Under the pieces are notes generated by a model, which saw only the letters and a program-made list of their open reading frames with translations, was not told the DNA's origin and ran no database searches. From assembly GCF_014648775.1 (NCBI RefSeq), contig NZ_BMRT01000010.1:62001-126000 (forward strand): 64,000 bases of DNA, written 5' to 3'. Positions 16,574 through 24,934 of the stretch are shown here, piece after piece. The translations under genes were made by a program, and so were the position numbers. How positions within the stretch are numbered: the first letter of the stretch is position 1; every line of letters starts with the position of its first letter. This stretch comes from Streptomyces abikoensis. Lineage in GTDB: Bacteria > Actinomycetota > Actinomycetes > Streptomycetales > Streptomycetaceae.

Positions 16574-17721
16574 CCGACCAAACCACCAGCCCGTCCCTGA
16601 CCGCCCGCATGGCCACCTACGCCGCCGCCCTGCGCGAGCGCGGAGCGATCCGCACCAGCACGGTCGAGCGGGCCTTCGCCACCGTCCCCCGGCACCTGTT
16701 CCTGCCCGGCGGCTACTACACCAGCGGCCGCTTCGTCCCCGTCCCCGCCGACCCCGGCGACGACCTGCTCGACCGCATCTACTCCGACACTGCCCTGATG
16801 ACCCACGTCCCCACGAGCGACGACGCGGCCGGACGCTACAGCTCCACCTCACAGCCCCGCGTCATCGCCGCCATGCTCGAAGCACTCCAACTGGCCCCTG
16901 GGATGAAGATCTTGGAGATCGGCGCCGGCACGGGCTACAACGCGTCCCTGATCGCCGCCATCACCGGTGCCGAGGTCGTCACCATTGACGTCTCCGAGGT
17001 CATCGTCACCGAGGTGGCCAAGGCCACCGAGCGGGCCGGGGAGAAGAACGTCACCGCCCTGACCGCTGACGGCTACCTCGGCCACCCCGCCAAGGGCCCC
17101 TACGACCGGATCGTGGTCACCTGCGGCGTCACCGGCATCTCCCCGCACTGGCTCGACCAGCTCGCCGACGACGGGCAGATCGTCGTCCCCGTCGCCCACG
17201 GCGGCTTCCACCCCACCCTCGCCGTCACCCGCGACGGCACCCGCCTGATCGGCCGTGGGGTGGTGTCGAGCGACTTCATGTCCGCTGCGGGACCCCTCTA
17301 CGCGTGGCCCGACGGGCAGACCTCGGCCCTGACCGAACCGCTTCCGCCGCAGCCGCTGATCACGTGGGAGAACGTCGGCCCCGTCCTGGACGGCGACGCC
17401 TACTACGACCTGTGGTTCCACCTCGGCACCCGCACCGGCCGCACCACCCGCGCCTACATCGACGGCCTTGACCCCGCCCAGGGCATGGCCTGCCTCCACG
17501 AGCCAGGCCGCGGGACCGCCTGGATCCAGCGGACCGGCCACCTGCACCACGTCGGCGACCAGGCCGTTGCCGACGACCTGAAGGCCCTGGTGCACAGCTG
17601 GGTGGAACAGGGCCAGCCGGGCATCGCTGACCACTACGCGATCCTCGAACGCGCCAGCGACAACGAGACGGTCTTCTACCCGGTCGAGTGGCATCTGCGC
17701 GAGGACTACCAGCAGCACTAA
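16570..17721 (+). CDS. PIMT-like aspartate O-methyltransferase of the lasso operon
   Basis: 383 residues from GTG 16570. The core resembles protein L-isoaspartyl O-methyltransferase: VERAFATVPRHLFLPG, IYSDTALMTH, S-S-T-S-Q-P, the SAM motif LEIGAGTGYNASLIA and VTCGVTG. A C-terminal extension of about 140 residues is typical of RiPP-associated PIMTs rather than the housekeeping enzyme. Related enzymes methylate an Asp of lasso peptides (cellulonodin/lihuanodin type) or lanthipeptides, giving an aspartimide. Here it is coupled to the B2 gene, so it most likely modifies the loop aspartates of this lasso peptide. The modified residue is not determined. Confidence 0.9.
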   Translation: MTDQTTSPSLTARMATYAAALRERGAIRTSTVERAFATVPRHLFLPGGYYTSGRFVPVPADPGDDLLDRIYSDTALMTHVPTSDDAAGRYSSTSQPRVIAAMLEALQLAPGMKILEIGAGTGYNASLIAAITGAEVVTIDVSEVIVTEVAKATERAGEKNVTALTADGYLGHPAKGPYDRIVVTCGVTGISPHWLDQLADDGQIVVPVAHGGFHPTLAVTRDGTRLIGRGVVSSDFMSAAGPLYAWPDGQTSALTEPLPPQPLITWENVGPVLDGDAYYDLWFHLGTRTGRTTRAYIDGLDPAQGMACLHEPGRGTAWIQRTGHLHHVGDQAVADDLKALVHSWVEQGQPGIADHYAILERASDNETVFYPVEWHLREDYQQH

Positions 17722-17730
17722 CCGACACGG

Positions 17731-17768
17731 CGAGAGGGGGTACCGGCCTGGGCCGGTGCCCCCTCTCG
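17731..17768. terminator. Strong terminator of the lasso operon
   Basis: Two 18-nt arms (17731-17748 and 17751-17768) pair with one G-U wobble around a minimal loop, ten bases after the methyltransferase stop. No other feature is seen up to 17912. Confidence 0.85.
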
Positions 17769-17912
17769 CACGCCTGGAGCCAGTCTCCCGTTACGAGGTG
17801 CCTGGCTCGCCTCAATGATCACACCCCGGCAACCGCACAGACAGCACGGCCCGTTGCCATACCCCGCCGCCATGATGAGCACAAGGACGACTGCGGCAGC
17901 GTTCGGTCACGG

Positions 17913-18311
17913 TCACTGACTGTCGGGCAGTACGGCCAGCCGTCGGCTGTTGCCCAGCTTCTTCTTGAGCGCGATGTTCTCGTGGTAGAGGTTCGCGGTC
18001 ACGGTGGCGAGGGCGTCGAGCTTGCCCTGGACTTCAGTGACCTGGGCCTTCGCCTCCCGTAGCTGCTTGCGGAGGTCGGCGATGGTCTCGTCCCGGGTGA
18101 CCTCGCCGGGGGTGCGGAGGACGGGCCGGGCGACCTTGCCGTCCCACTCGGCCAGGATGTCCTCGGCTCGGTGGACGGTCGCGTGGCTGACCTTCGCTTC
18201 GCGGGCGAGGTTCTCCTTGGTCAGGGCCCCGTCGGTGTGGAGGGGCTCGCCGGCCAGGAGCCGGGCCATGGCCTCGCGTAGTTTCGACGCGGTCGCGGCG
18301 GATACCGGCAT
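17913..18311 (-). CDS. Small coiled-coil accessory protein of the recombinase module (TnpC-like, DUF6262-like)
   Basis: 132 residues from ATG 18311, which shares one base with the preceding recombinase stop (TGATG). The N-terminal half looks like a small HTH (TKENLAREAKVSHATVHRAEDIL) and the C-terminal half is a coiled coil (IADLRKQLREAKAQVTEVQGKLDAL, continuing through LYHENIALKKKLG). Size, position and architecture resemble TnpC of Tn554, which biases insertion orientation and efficiency. Function inferred. Confidence 0.75.
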   Translation of the reverse strand: MPVSAATASKLREAMARLLAGEPLHTDGALTKENLAREAKVSHATVHRAEDILAEWDGKVARPVLRTPGEVTRDETIADLRKQLREAKAQVTEVQGKLDALATVTANLYHENIALKKKLGNSRRLAVLPDSQ

Positions 18312-20683
18312 CAGTGGTCAGCCTCCAGGGTGGCGAACTGTGCGGTGATCGACCGCACCTCGGCGAGCCGCAGCTCGAGGGACTCCCGCCGTGGCGGGGA
18401 GAGCCGTTCCCGGCTCAGGGTGTCCTGAAGGTCTCCCTCCTCGGCAATCCAGTAGGGGGCGTTCTTCAAGGTCAGGACCGAGTTGCGGCACTTGCCGGGC
18501 TGGCAGGCACCGAGCAACGGCTGCTGGCCGCGTTGCTCTGGAGGCAGCTGGTTTTGGCACTCGGCGGTGGATGCCTGCCACAGACAATGGTTGATCGTTC
18601 CGAAGTGCAGTTGGGCGAACTCGTCTCGCAGCAGGCTGACCTGCATCCGTTCGTCCGCGACCTGGGCTTGCAGGACCGGGTCGTTGTCCATCGTCGTGAT
18701 GACCTTGTCCAAGCCGGCATGCAGCCGGGCGGCGCCGGGACCGACAGCGACCGGCTCGCCCTGTCGGCGAGCCTTGAGGAGCTCGACGAGCTTGCGGGCG
18801 GCGGCCAGCTCGAGCTGGTTGTCGAACTCCTTGGCCCAGTGCGCGTCCATCTTGCCGTAGCCAGCGGTGACCCGGTTGGCCAGAGCCCGGCGGGCGGCAT
18901 GCTTGAGCTGGATCCCCAGCGCGATCTCCCCATCGGGCTGCTGGCCAGTGATGATCGCCATGGTCTTGCGGAACATGTGCGGCCTCACCAGCCCTGCGGG
19001 GATCGACTCCAGCCCGGTCCGGTCCACGGTGTTGTTGATGTTCTCGATGAAGAAGTCGATATCCCGGAACGCGTCGAAACCTGCCCTGCCGCGTGTCCCT
19101 TCCGGCAGGAACCCGCTGGGCGGGGCCAGGGTGGCGAAGATGTGGCTGTCGTGCCAGGAAAGCCGCTCGGCCACCGCCACGGCCTGAGCGACCGGCTCAA
19201 TGATCCACCACTTCAGGCGGGGCCGGGACTCGTCGTGCTTGACCTTCCGCGAGGCGATCGCGGGGGAGCCGAAAAACTCGACCACGGAGTCCCGTTCGAT
19301 CTCCTGCAGTTCACTGTCGCGCATCAGTGTCAGTGCCGCGATGAAGATGTAGCAGGCCGCTCTGACCATCCGCAGAGCCTGCTCGAGATCTCCGTCCTCG
19401 ATGTAGTCGGTGCGGTCCTCGGTGATCGCCTCACGCACCCACTGCTGGCGCCGCCGGCTGCGGGCGGTGCCGCTGGTGAAGATGTTCGCCCTGGCCACCG
19501 AACCGAACATGCGGCTTTCCAGAGTCAGCCAGACCGGTTCACCGGCCGGCCCGTGGGTGCTGGTCTCCCGGCGGACCGGGATGCGGTTAGCCGGGTCGGC
19601 CAGCCATTGCTGCACCTGTTCGTCGAGGTCGTCGGGCCGCCGGTTGCGGCGGCGTGCGGGCCGGGCGATCTCGCCCAGTGCAGCCCGGCCCTCCATGGCT
19701 GTGATGGGACGCACCCGGCCGGCGTCGACCAGCCGCTGCACCATCGTTCGACGCATCTCGTGGCGGTCAGAGACCCGGCCGGCCTTGAACATGCCGCTGC
19801 TGGCCCCATCGGTCAGCCACAGGCTCAGTGTCGACCACATCACGGTGCCCGCCTGGTAGCCGCGGTAGTCCCTGGCATGGACGGGCACGAGCGAAGCGGG
19901 GTCCTGCACCCAGGCCGCGAGTTTCGCGTCCAGGTCCCGCGTGCGGTTGTTCTGGCGCCGCGACCCGGCCGCGGCCGTGACAGCTGCGGCATGCTGATCC
20001 CGGCGTTCGAGGATCTGCGGGGCCATCTCATCGATGTAGAACCAGGCAGCCCGTAGCAGCGGCCACCAGATGGCCGGGGGGATAGAAGGAGTCGACAGGT
20101 CCCTTGTGGAGGTCTTCTCGGCGACCTCCGTCGCGGATCTGCCCGGCCAGGGATCCTCGAGCAGGCCGCCGCCAGTCAGAAGCGGAGCGAAATCCAGAAG
20201 ACGGCGGATGATGACGATGTCGTTGGCCAGGGTCGACGGTCCGGACGTCAGCGCGTGATAGTCGAGGTAGTCCTGCCAGTCCTCTGCTGCCCAGGCGGCC
20301 AGATCGTGCGGCATCTGGTGCCTGACCGCCCATTTAGCGATGAGGCGCATCTTGTCGCAGGTCTCCTTGACCGAGGACAGGCCCCAGTTCTCGGCCTGGA
20401 AGAACAAACCGGCGTCCCGGAGAATCTTGTGGCTGGAGTTGAGCATCCCGAAGGCGACCTCACGTGTCCGCAGGTTCCAGATCGGATCCGTGGGGAACGA
20501 CGCCTGCCAGGCGCTCTTCACCCGGTTCGCCGGCCGGCGTAAGCAGTCGCCGGGCCAGTTCCGGGTCTGGCCGAAGAGCGGGATCACGACCCCGGGGATG
20601 AGGTTCCGGCGCCCGCCGAAGACGGGTGTGTTGTCGGGGATGGCCTGTGAGGCCAGGGCCTGGACGGCGGCAGCGGTCGTCAT
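18311..20683 (-). CDS. Large tyrosine recombinase, third gene of the trio
   Basis: About 790 residues. ATG 20683 overlaps the previous recombinase stop as ATGA, so the longer upstream frame is rejected. The catalytic part is C-terminal: an Arg in ALTLMRDSELQEIERD, RPHMFRKTMAII (HxxR-like), a His in LKHAARRALANRV and a candidate nucleophile in TAGYGKMD. A cysteine-rich tail (NHCLWQ..C..C..GKCRNS) resembles the zinc-binding tails of Tn554 TnpB-type proteins. It would cooperate with the other two recombinases in site-specific transposition. Family clear, division of labour unknown. Confidence 0.85.
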   Translation of the reverse strand: MTTAAAVQALASQAIPDNTPVFGGRRNLIPGVVIPLFGQTRNWPGDCLRRPANRVKSAWQASFPTDPIWNLRTREVAFGMLNSSHKILRDAGLFFQAENWGLSSVKETCDKMRLIAKWAVRHQMPHDLAAWAAEDWQDYLDYHALTSGPSTLANDIVIIRRLLDFAPLLTGGGLLEDPWPGRSATEVAEKTSTRDLSTPSIPPAIWWPLLRAAWFYIDEMAPQILERRDQHAAAVTAAAGSRRQNNRTRDLDAKLAAWVQDPASLVPVHARDYRGYQAGTVMWSTLSLWLTDGASSGMFKAGRVSDRHEMRRTMVQRLVDAGRVRPITAMEGRAALGEIARPARRRNRRPDDLDEQVQQWLADPANRIPVRRETSTHGPAGEPVWLTLESRMFGSVARANIFTSGTARSRRRQQWVREAITEDRTDYIEDGDLEQALRMVRAACYIFIAALTLMRDSELQEIERDSVVEFFGSPAIASRKVKHDESRPRLKWWIIEPVAQAVAVAERLSWHDSHIFATLAPPSGFLPEGTRGRAGFDAFRDIDFFIENINNTVDRTGLESIPAGLVRPHMFRKTMAIITGQQPDGEIALGIQLKHAARRALANRVTAGYGKMDAHWAKEFDNQLELAAARKLVELLKARRQGEPVAVGPGAARLHAGLDKVITTMDNDPVLQAQVADERMQVSLLRDEFAQLHFGTINHCLWQASTAECQNQLPPEQRGQQPLLGACQPGKCRNSVLTLKNAPYWIAEEGDLQDTLSRERLSPPRRESLELRLAEVRSITAQFATLEADH

Positions 20684-22656
20684 CGGTCGTACTCCGTTCG
20701 CATTCCCAGCGGCAGGTCGAGGCGGAACTTGCCTTCCTCGATCTGCCGGCGGGCTTCGGGAAGCTGTTCCGCGCACTCGGCGAATACTTCTTTCAGGGCG
20801 GCTGCCTGAACGCCCCAGGTGGCCTTCCAGACCGGCGGAGGCAGCACCTTGCGCATGTGTGCGATGTGATCGTCGAGCATCAGCAGCCGGGGCAGCTGGG
20901 AAGTGAACACCACCGCGTTGGGGCAGATCATGCACATCGCCGGCGCGACATGGCAGAGCTTGCCCTTGGGGGTGTGCGGGGAATTACGGGGATCGCGGCA
21001 GTTGACGACTCCCATGTCGAGTTCGCCCTGTTGCAGGGCCGCCCCCTGATCGACAGAGATCCCCATCTCGGCCGCCGCCTCCGGCTCCGTCAGCAGGGCC
21101 TCGGCGTCCTCGGTGACCAGCACGGGCTTGCCCGGCTTGATCTTGTTGAAGACCACGCGCTGGGCCCGGTTGACGGCCCGGCCCGCCAGAACGTGCGCGG
21201 TCGTTCCGTGCGCGTAGTGGCCCCGGAAGACCTCGATGTGGTGATCGTCGCCGGCAAGGTCGCTCAGGCTGCCGCCCAGTGCGGCGACCCGGGTGGTCTT
21301 CGAAGTCTTCCGCAGCCGCCGGATGTCGTGCGGCAGGGAAATCTTCATCGGCTCGCCCTCCAGGTCCGGATGGGTGGAGATCCAGTCGGTGAAGCGGCGC
21401 CCGGACATCCTGAACATGGCCCGCCCCGCCTGCATGCGGCGTCGGTAGTCGGTGGATTCGACTGCCGTGAACAGCCACGGTTCGGTCTCGAACGCCTCCC
21501 GGGTCATGGTGTTCACCGCGATCAGGCGCCGCAGCAGTCCCGGGACGTCCCAGTTGCCGGTGCCCGGGTAGGCGGACTCACCGGGCATCTCGCCCTCGGC
21601 CAGTGGCCGGTCACTCTCCCGCGGCCCGTCGTTGTGGTGCAGGTGCGGGCGGACCCGCTGGGCTCGCAGTTTGGTCTGCAGCACCCGCACCCCCTCGTCG
21701 CTGAACTCCAGGTCGCCCAGGGCAAGGTCGTGGACTTCTTCGGAGGTGGCGTCGCCCATGGCCAGCAGGAGCAGGACGCGAAAGGGCTGCAAGTCGAGCT
21801 CGTGGGGGAAGAGCAGTCCGCCGACCGTGGTCATCACGCCGTACTTGCCAGGGAAGCGGGCCATGTAGAGCGGATCGGACAACAGTGCCTTCAGCGGGGC
21901 GGGCCACCACTTGATGTGCGCCGGAAAATGCTCCTGCAGGGCAGGCATATCCAGGGCCCCGTGCCGGGCAGCCCAGACCAGGTTGGGCAGCGACCGCCAG
22001 CCCCCGATCCGCGGGTCCTGGCCCTCCTCCAGCAGAGCCCTGCCGACGGAGAGCCGCTTCTCCAGGGCCCGGATATCGGCTTGGGCCGCGTCCCGCAGGG
22101 CCAGACGCTCGTGATTGGCGAACTCGTCCAACGGCTCGGTCGAGCCGCCCTTGAACGTCGGCGGCCCCTCCGCTCGCCGCCGTAGCCGCTCGGGCACCTT
22201 CGCGTCCCGGACAGCCCGGTGGTGCACAAGGATCAGCAATGCCCCAGCCAGCACGTTCGGCCGGTTCGACGTCGGCTTGAAGCGGGGCAGGAGGTCTTCC
22301 TCCCACTGGTAGATGACCTCGGTGAGGTCGATGGGCCCGCCGTCGAGGCGGGCCTCGCCCGGGTCGAGGCCGACTGCTGGCAGATGCGTGTCGACAAACT
22401 GAAGAAAGCTGCGGATCGCGGACACATACGCACTGCTCGAGGTCAGGCCCGCCTTGTGGTGATAGTCCAGCCAGGCATCGGCCAGCTGTCCCGCCAGCAG
22501 CGAGCACCGGAAATCCGCCGGGTCGATCCGGTGGACCCTCCGCTGGTGCCGGTAGACGTAGACGAGTTCACGGACCGCGATCCGTCCGAGCGGGGTCGGC
22601 GGCTTGGCAGCGGCAGTGGGGCGGGGCCGGCTCTTACGTTCTCCTCGGCGCGGCAT
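20680..22656 (-). CDS. Tyrosine recombinase, second gene of the trio (TnpB-like)
   Basis: About 658 residues. ATG 22656 shares one base with the upstream recombinase stop (TGATG). There is an N-terminal SAM-like core-binding region (TSSSAYVSAIRSFLQFVDTHL), then a catalytic-type Arg in LQPFRVLLLLAMGDATSEEV, LPHDIRRLRKT (HxxR) and GHYAHGTTAHVLAGRA in place of a standard GH...Y box. The C-terminal cysteines (CRDPRNSPHT..GKLCHVAPAMCMIC) are again like TnpB. The apparent lack of a normally placed tyrosine nucleophile is worth noting; it may act as an accessory subunit. Confidence 0.85.
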   Translation of the reverse strand: MPRRGERKSRPRPTAAAKPPTPLGRIAVRELVYVYRHQRRVHRIDPADFRCSLLAGQLADAWLDYHHKAGLTSSSAYVSAIRSFLQFVDTHLPAVGLDPGEARLDGGPIDLTEVIYQWEEDLLPRFKPTSNRPNVLAGALLILVHHRAVRDAKVPERLRRRAEGPPTFKGGSTEPLDEFANHERLALRDAAQADIRALEKRLSVGRALLEEGQDPRIGGWRSLPNLVWAARHGALDMPALQEHFPAHIKWWPAPLKALLSDPLYMARFPGKYGVMTTVGGLLFPHELDLQPFRVLLLLAMGDATSEEVHDLALGDLEFSDEGVRVLQTKLRAQRVRPHLHHNDGPRESDRPLAEGEMPGESAYPGTGNWDVPGLLRRLIAVNTMTREAFETEPWLFTAVESTDYRRRMQAGRAMFRMSGRRFTDWISTHPDLEGEPMKISLPHDIRRLRKTSKTTRVAALGGSLSDLAGDDHHIEVFRGHYAHGTTAHVLAGRAVNRAQRVVFNKIKPGKPVLVTEDAEALLTEPEAAAEMGISVDQGAALQQGELDMGVVNCRDPRNSPHTPKGKLCHVAPAMCMICPNAVVFTSQLPRLLMLDDHIAHMRKVLPPPVWKATWGVQAAALKEVFAECAEQLPEARRQIEEGKFRLDLPLGMRTEYDR

Positions 22657-24113
22657 CAGGCAGCCCTCCCCGGCGCCAGGCGGGCCGCGTAGTCGGCGTA
22701 GGTGGTGTCCTGGGCATTCCAGTCGGCGATCGCCTTGGCGACCAGCAGGTTCGTCTTGCGGATGTAGCGCAGGTAACGCATGGTCGACGCCGGCTGGCGA
22801 TGGCCGAGCAAACGCTGCACCGTCAGCTGCGGCGACTTGCTGATGTGGTCGGCAAGGTAGGCGGTGTGCCCGCCCAGGCGCCGAAGTTCCGCCTCTTGTT
22901 CGGCGACCAGCTCGGTCAGCAGCTGGAGCATGAAGATCGCGAACGTGTGGCGTAGATCGTGGATCTTGAATACAGGTGGCACTACGTCCTTGACCTGGCA
23001 CTCCTCGCTGATCCGCAGGGCCCGCTGGTGAGCGTCCTCGAAGATTTGCTCCCAGCGCTGGTGGGAGAGCATGAGCCCGCCGCGGCCGACGAACAGGGCC
23101 ATCGGCTCCAGCCCCCGGTCCCCTTCGATCACGGCGATCCGACGTGTGGCCGCATCCATGTGCTTGATCACGAAAGTCCGGCGGCGGCCGTGCAGGACCC
23201 CACTGAGCTTGCCCTGACGGGAGTTGATGTCGTCGACGACGAATAACTCGCCCCGGCGACGGTGGAGCGTGCGGGACGCAGCGTGCACGACCTTCGCCCG
23301 TTCCGTGCGGCGATAGAAGTCGATTTCCCTCAAAGTGGCGTGCTGGATCTCCACCGTGCGGGGCAGCTTGTATTTGGCGGTCTTCTCCAGGTCCACCAGT
23401 CCCGCCGAGCCGTCCCGGCGCGGCGGACCAACCTCGACGTCGAGGAGCGTGCTGAACTCCCGCAGCCGCATCCCGGTCGTCACCGCCAGCTCCGCCGCAG
23501 CGCTGTTGCGCAACGGCGCCGCACCCCGGAACGACCGATCCACTCGCTCGTCCGGCAGCAGGCCACGCAGGCCGACCTGCTTCAAGAACCGCCACTGCGA
23601 GTAGGTCAGATGCCGGACATCGAGATCGTTGACCACGGACACGGACAGCACGTCCTTGCCGTTCTTGCGCCGGTTATATGGGCGCCGGTCCAGCAGTCTC
23701 ACGTCGTCGACTGCCCAGTCGTAGAAGTTGTGGATCGCGGCCCGCCGGCGCATCCACGTCGCCGCCGACACCGGCTCGTCCCTGTGCTCCATGAGCCAGT
23801 CCCGGTAGGCGACGAGCTCATCCTCCGTTGCGGACAGCAGATCCGTCGGGGGATCAAGCGCCCCGAGGAAGTCGACCAAGTCCATCAGGTCGTACGCGTA
23901 ATCCTGGAGCGAACCCGCATCCAGGCGCTTAGCTAACTCGAAGAAGCAAGAGGTCAACGGCTCCAGCGGCCGCATGTCCGACCCCAGGAAGAACGGCGTG
24001 CCCTCCTTGAGCGCCCCCGGACGGGTCACGTACTCGACCCAGTCCAGATCCACACCCTCCAGAGCCACCGCGTGCCGCCGCACCTTGGCGTGCGACACGA
24101 AGAAGTACTCCAC
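22656..24113 (-). CDS. Tyrosine recombinase, first gene of the trio (TnpA-like)
   Basis: About 485 residues from GTG 24113, which has GGGGG four bases upstream; the frame is open to GTG 24146, but that start lacks a ribosome site. The core-binding domain is at about residues 50-140, and the catalytic set is complete: TTGMRLREF (Arg I), HDLRHTFA (HxxR), LLGHRQPASTMRYLRYI (His and Tyr nucleophile). This is the most canonical integrase of the module and probably the catalytic leader. It lies about 100 bp from the right element end, whose repeats therefore overlap its promoter. Confidence 0.9.
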   Translation of the reverse strand: MEYFFVSHAKVRRHAVALEGVDLDWVEYVTRPGALKEGTPFFLGSDMRPLEPLTSCFFELAKRLDAGSLQDYAYDLMDLVDFLGALDPPTDLLSATEDELVAYRDWLMEHRDEPVSAATWMRRRAAIHNFYDWAVDDVRLLDRRPYNRRKNGKDVLSVSVVNDLDVRHLTYSQWRFLKQVGLRGLLPDERVDRSFRGAAPLRNSAAAELAVTTGMRLREFSTLLDVEVGPPRRDGSAGLVDLEKTAKYKLPRTVEIQHATLREIDFYRRTERAKVVHAASRTLHRRRGELFVVDDINSRQGKLSGVLHGRRRTFVIKHMDAATRRIAVIEGDRGLEPMALFVGRGGLMLSHQRWEQIFEDAHQRALRISEECQVKDVVPPVFKIHDLRHTFAIFMLQLLTELVAEQEAELRRLGGHTAYLADHISKSPQLTVQRLLGHRQPASTMRYLRYIRKTNLLVAKAIADWNAQDTTYADYAARLAPGRAA

Positions 24114-24127
24114 GAAGCCCCCAACCC

Positions 24128-24212
24128 CTGAGACAACAACGATCACTTGAACCTAACAGCGGTCTCCGGCACGTCGCTGAGACATCGAGACATCCATGAA
24201 CTCTTGTCCTAA
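24128..24212. repeat. Right-end terminal and subterminal repeats of the tadA element
   Basis: CTGAGACA occurs at 24128-24135 and 24177-24184, with GAGACA at 24187-24192: the reverse complements of the left-end TGTCTCAG motifs. The last bases CTTGTCCTAA (24203-24212) are the inverted counterpart of the left end. The segment is also the upstream region of the recombinase operon, so binding could autoregulate it. Confidence 0.7.
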
Positions 24213-24934
24213 CCGGTGCCCTCCTGGTTGGCGGGGCGGGTCTCCAGCCGCACCACATGCGGATGGTCCGGGCGCAGTTCGGCGGAGTCCTCGGCGAGGA
24301 CGATCCGCTCGTCGGGCGCGACCAGCCCCAGCAGGGTGGACAGCAGAGTGGTCTTGCCCGAGCCCGTGCCGCCGCTGATGACGAAGGAGAGCCGGGCGTC
24401 GAGGACGGCGCGCAACAGCCGCTCCCCGCCGGGCGGCAGCGCCCGCGCCGCCACGAGCTCCGCCAGGGCGAAGGCACGCGGCCGGACGACGCGCAGCGAG
24501 AGACACGTGGAGCCGACGGCCACAGGCGGCAGGACGGCGTGCAGGCGTGTGCCGTCCGGGAGGCGGGCGTCCACCCAGGGCCGGGCGTCGTCGAGCCGGC
24601 GTCCGGCGATGGCGGCGAGGCGCTGGGCGAGGCCGCGGACCGCCGCCGCGTCGGGGAAGGTCACATCGGTGCGCTCCAGGCCCGCGCCCCGGTCGACCCA
24701 GACCCGGTCGGGGGCGGTGACCAGGACGTCGGTGACGTCGGGCGCCGCCAGCAGGGGCTCCAGAGGGCCCGTGCCCACCAGCTCGGAGCGCAATCGGGCC
24801 GCCACGCCGAGGACTTCGGCGTCGCCCAGGAGCCGTCCCTCCCGTCGCAGCGCCTCGGCGACCCGGGCGGGGGTCGGCTCCGCCCCGCTCTCCGCCAGCC
24901 GTAGCCGTACGGCGTCCAGCAACGCGAGGCTCAT
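24209..24934 (-). pseudogene. tadA: tadA, 5' half, truncated by the element
   Basis: N-terminal part of the Tad/VirB11-type secretion ATPase, about 240 codons. It has the N-terminal domain (LLAAPDVTDVLVTAPDRVWVDR), the Walker A motif ISGGTGSGKTTLLSTLL and EDSAELRPDHPHVVRLETR, then ends at a TAG formed across the junction with the element (24209-24211). The conserved EGTG motif is cut exactly at the core repeat. ATG 24934 overlaps the cpaE stop as ATGA. Walker B and the His box are on the other fragment, so neither half should work alone. Confidence 0.93.
24213..24218. repeat. Right core repeat of the tadA element
   Basis: CCGGTG, the second copy of the core at 8552-8557, immediately after element end CTTGTCCTAA. 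Outside it the tadA 5' half continues in frame. Confidence 0.88.

Larger units (their letters stand above)
8552..24218. mobile_element. Integrated Tn554/RIT-like element carrying a lasso-peptide operon, inserted in tadA
   Basis: The insert spans 8558-24212 (15,655 bp) between two copies of CCGGTG. The ends are inverted: TTAGGAACAG at 8558 and, read inward from the other side, TTAGGACAAG at 24212. Both ends carry TGTCTCAG-type repeats. The recombinase module (17913-24113, all leftward) comprises three tyrosine recombinases plus a small coiled-coil protein with overlapping genes. The cargo (8881-17721) is a kinase-TPR protein, WhiJ-like regulators and a lasso-peptide operon. Excision between the cores would restore tadA in frame. 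Element family is inferred from module structure (Tn554 TnpA/B/C; recombinase-in-trio elements); the boundaries are read directly from the sequence. Confidence 0.92.

Noticed and set aside
18314..22185. Plus-strand open frames of 519-580 codons opposite the recombinases
   Set aside because: No recognisable domains; the minus frames have catalytic motifs and exact start/stop overlaps.
20680..23595. Extended 971-codon version of the second recombinase
   Set aside because: The first 310 codons are a frame shadow of the first recombinase; the ATG at 22656 gives a TGATG junction.
8552..24218. Interpretation as a prophage or AICE
   Set aside because: No structural, replication or Tra genes; the recombinase trio with 6-bp core and inverted ends fits a Tn554/RIT-type element better.
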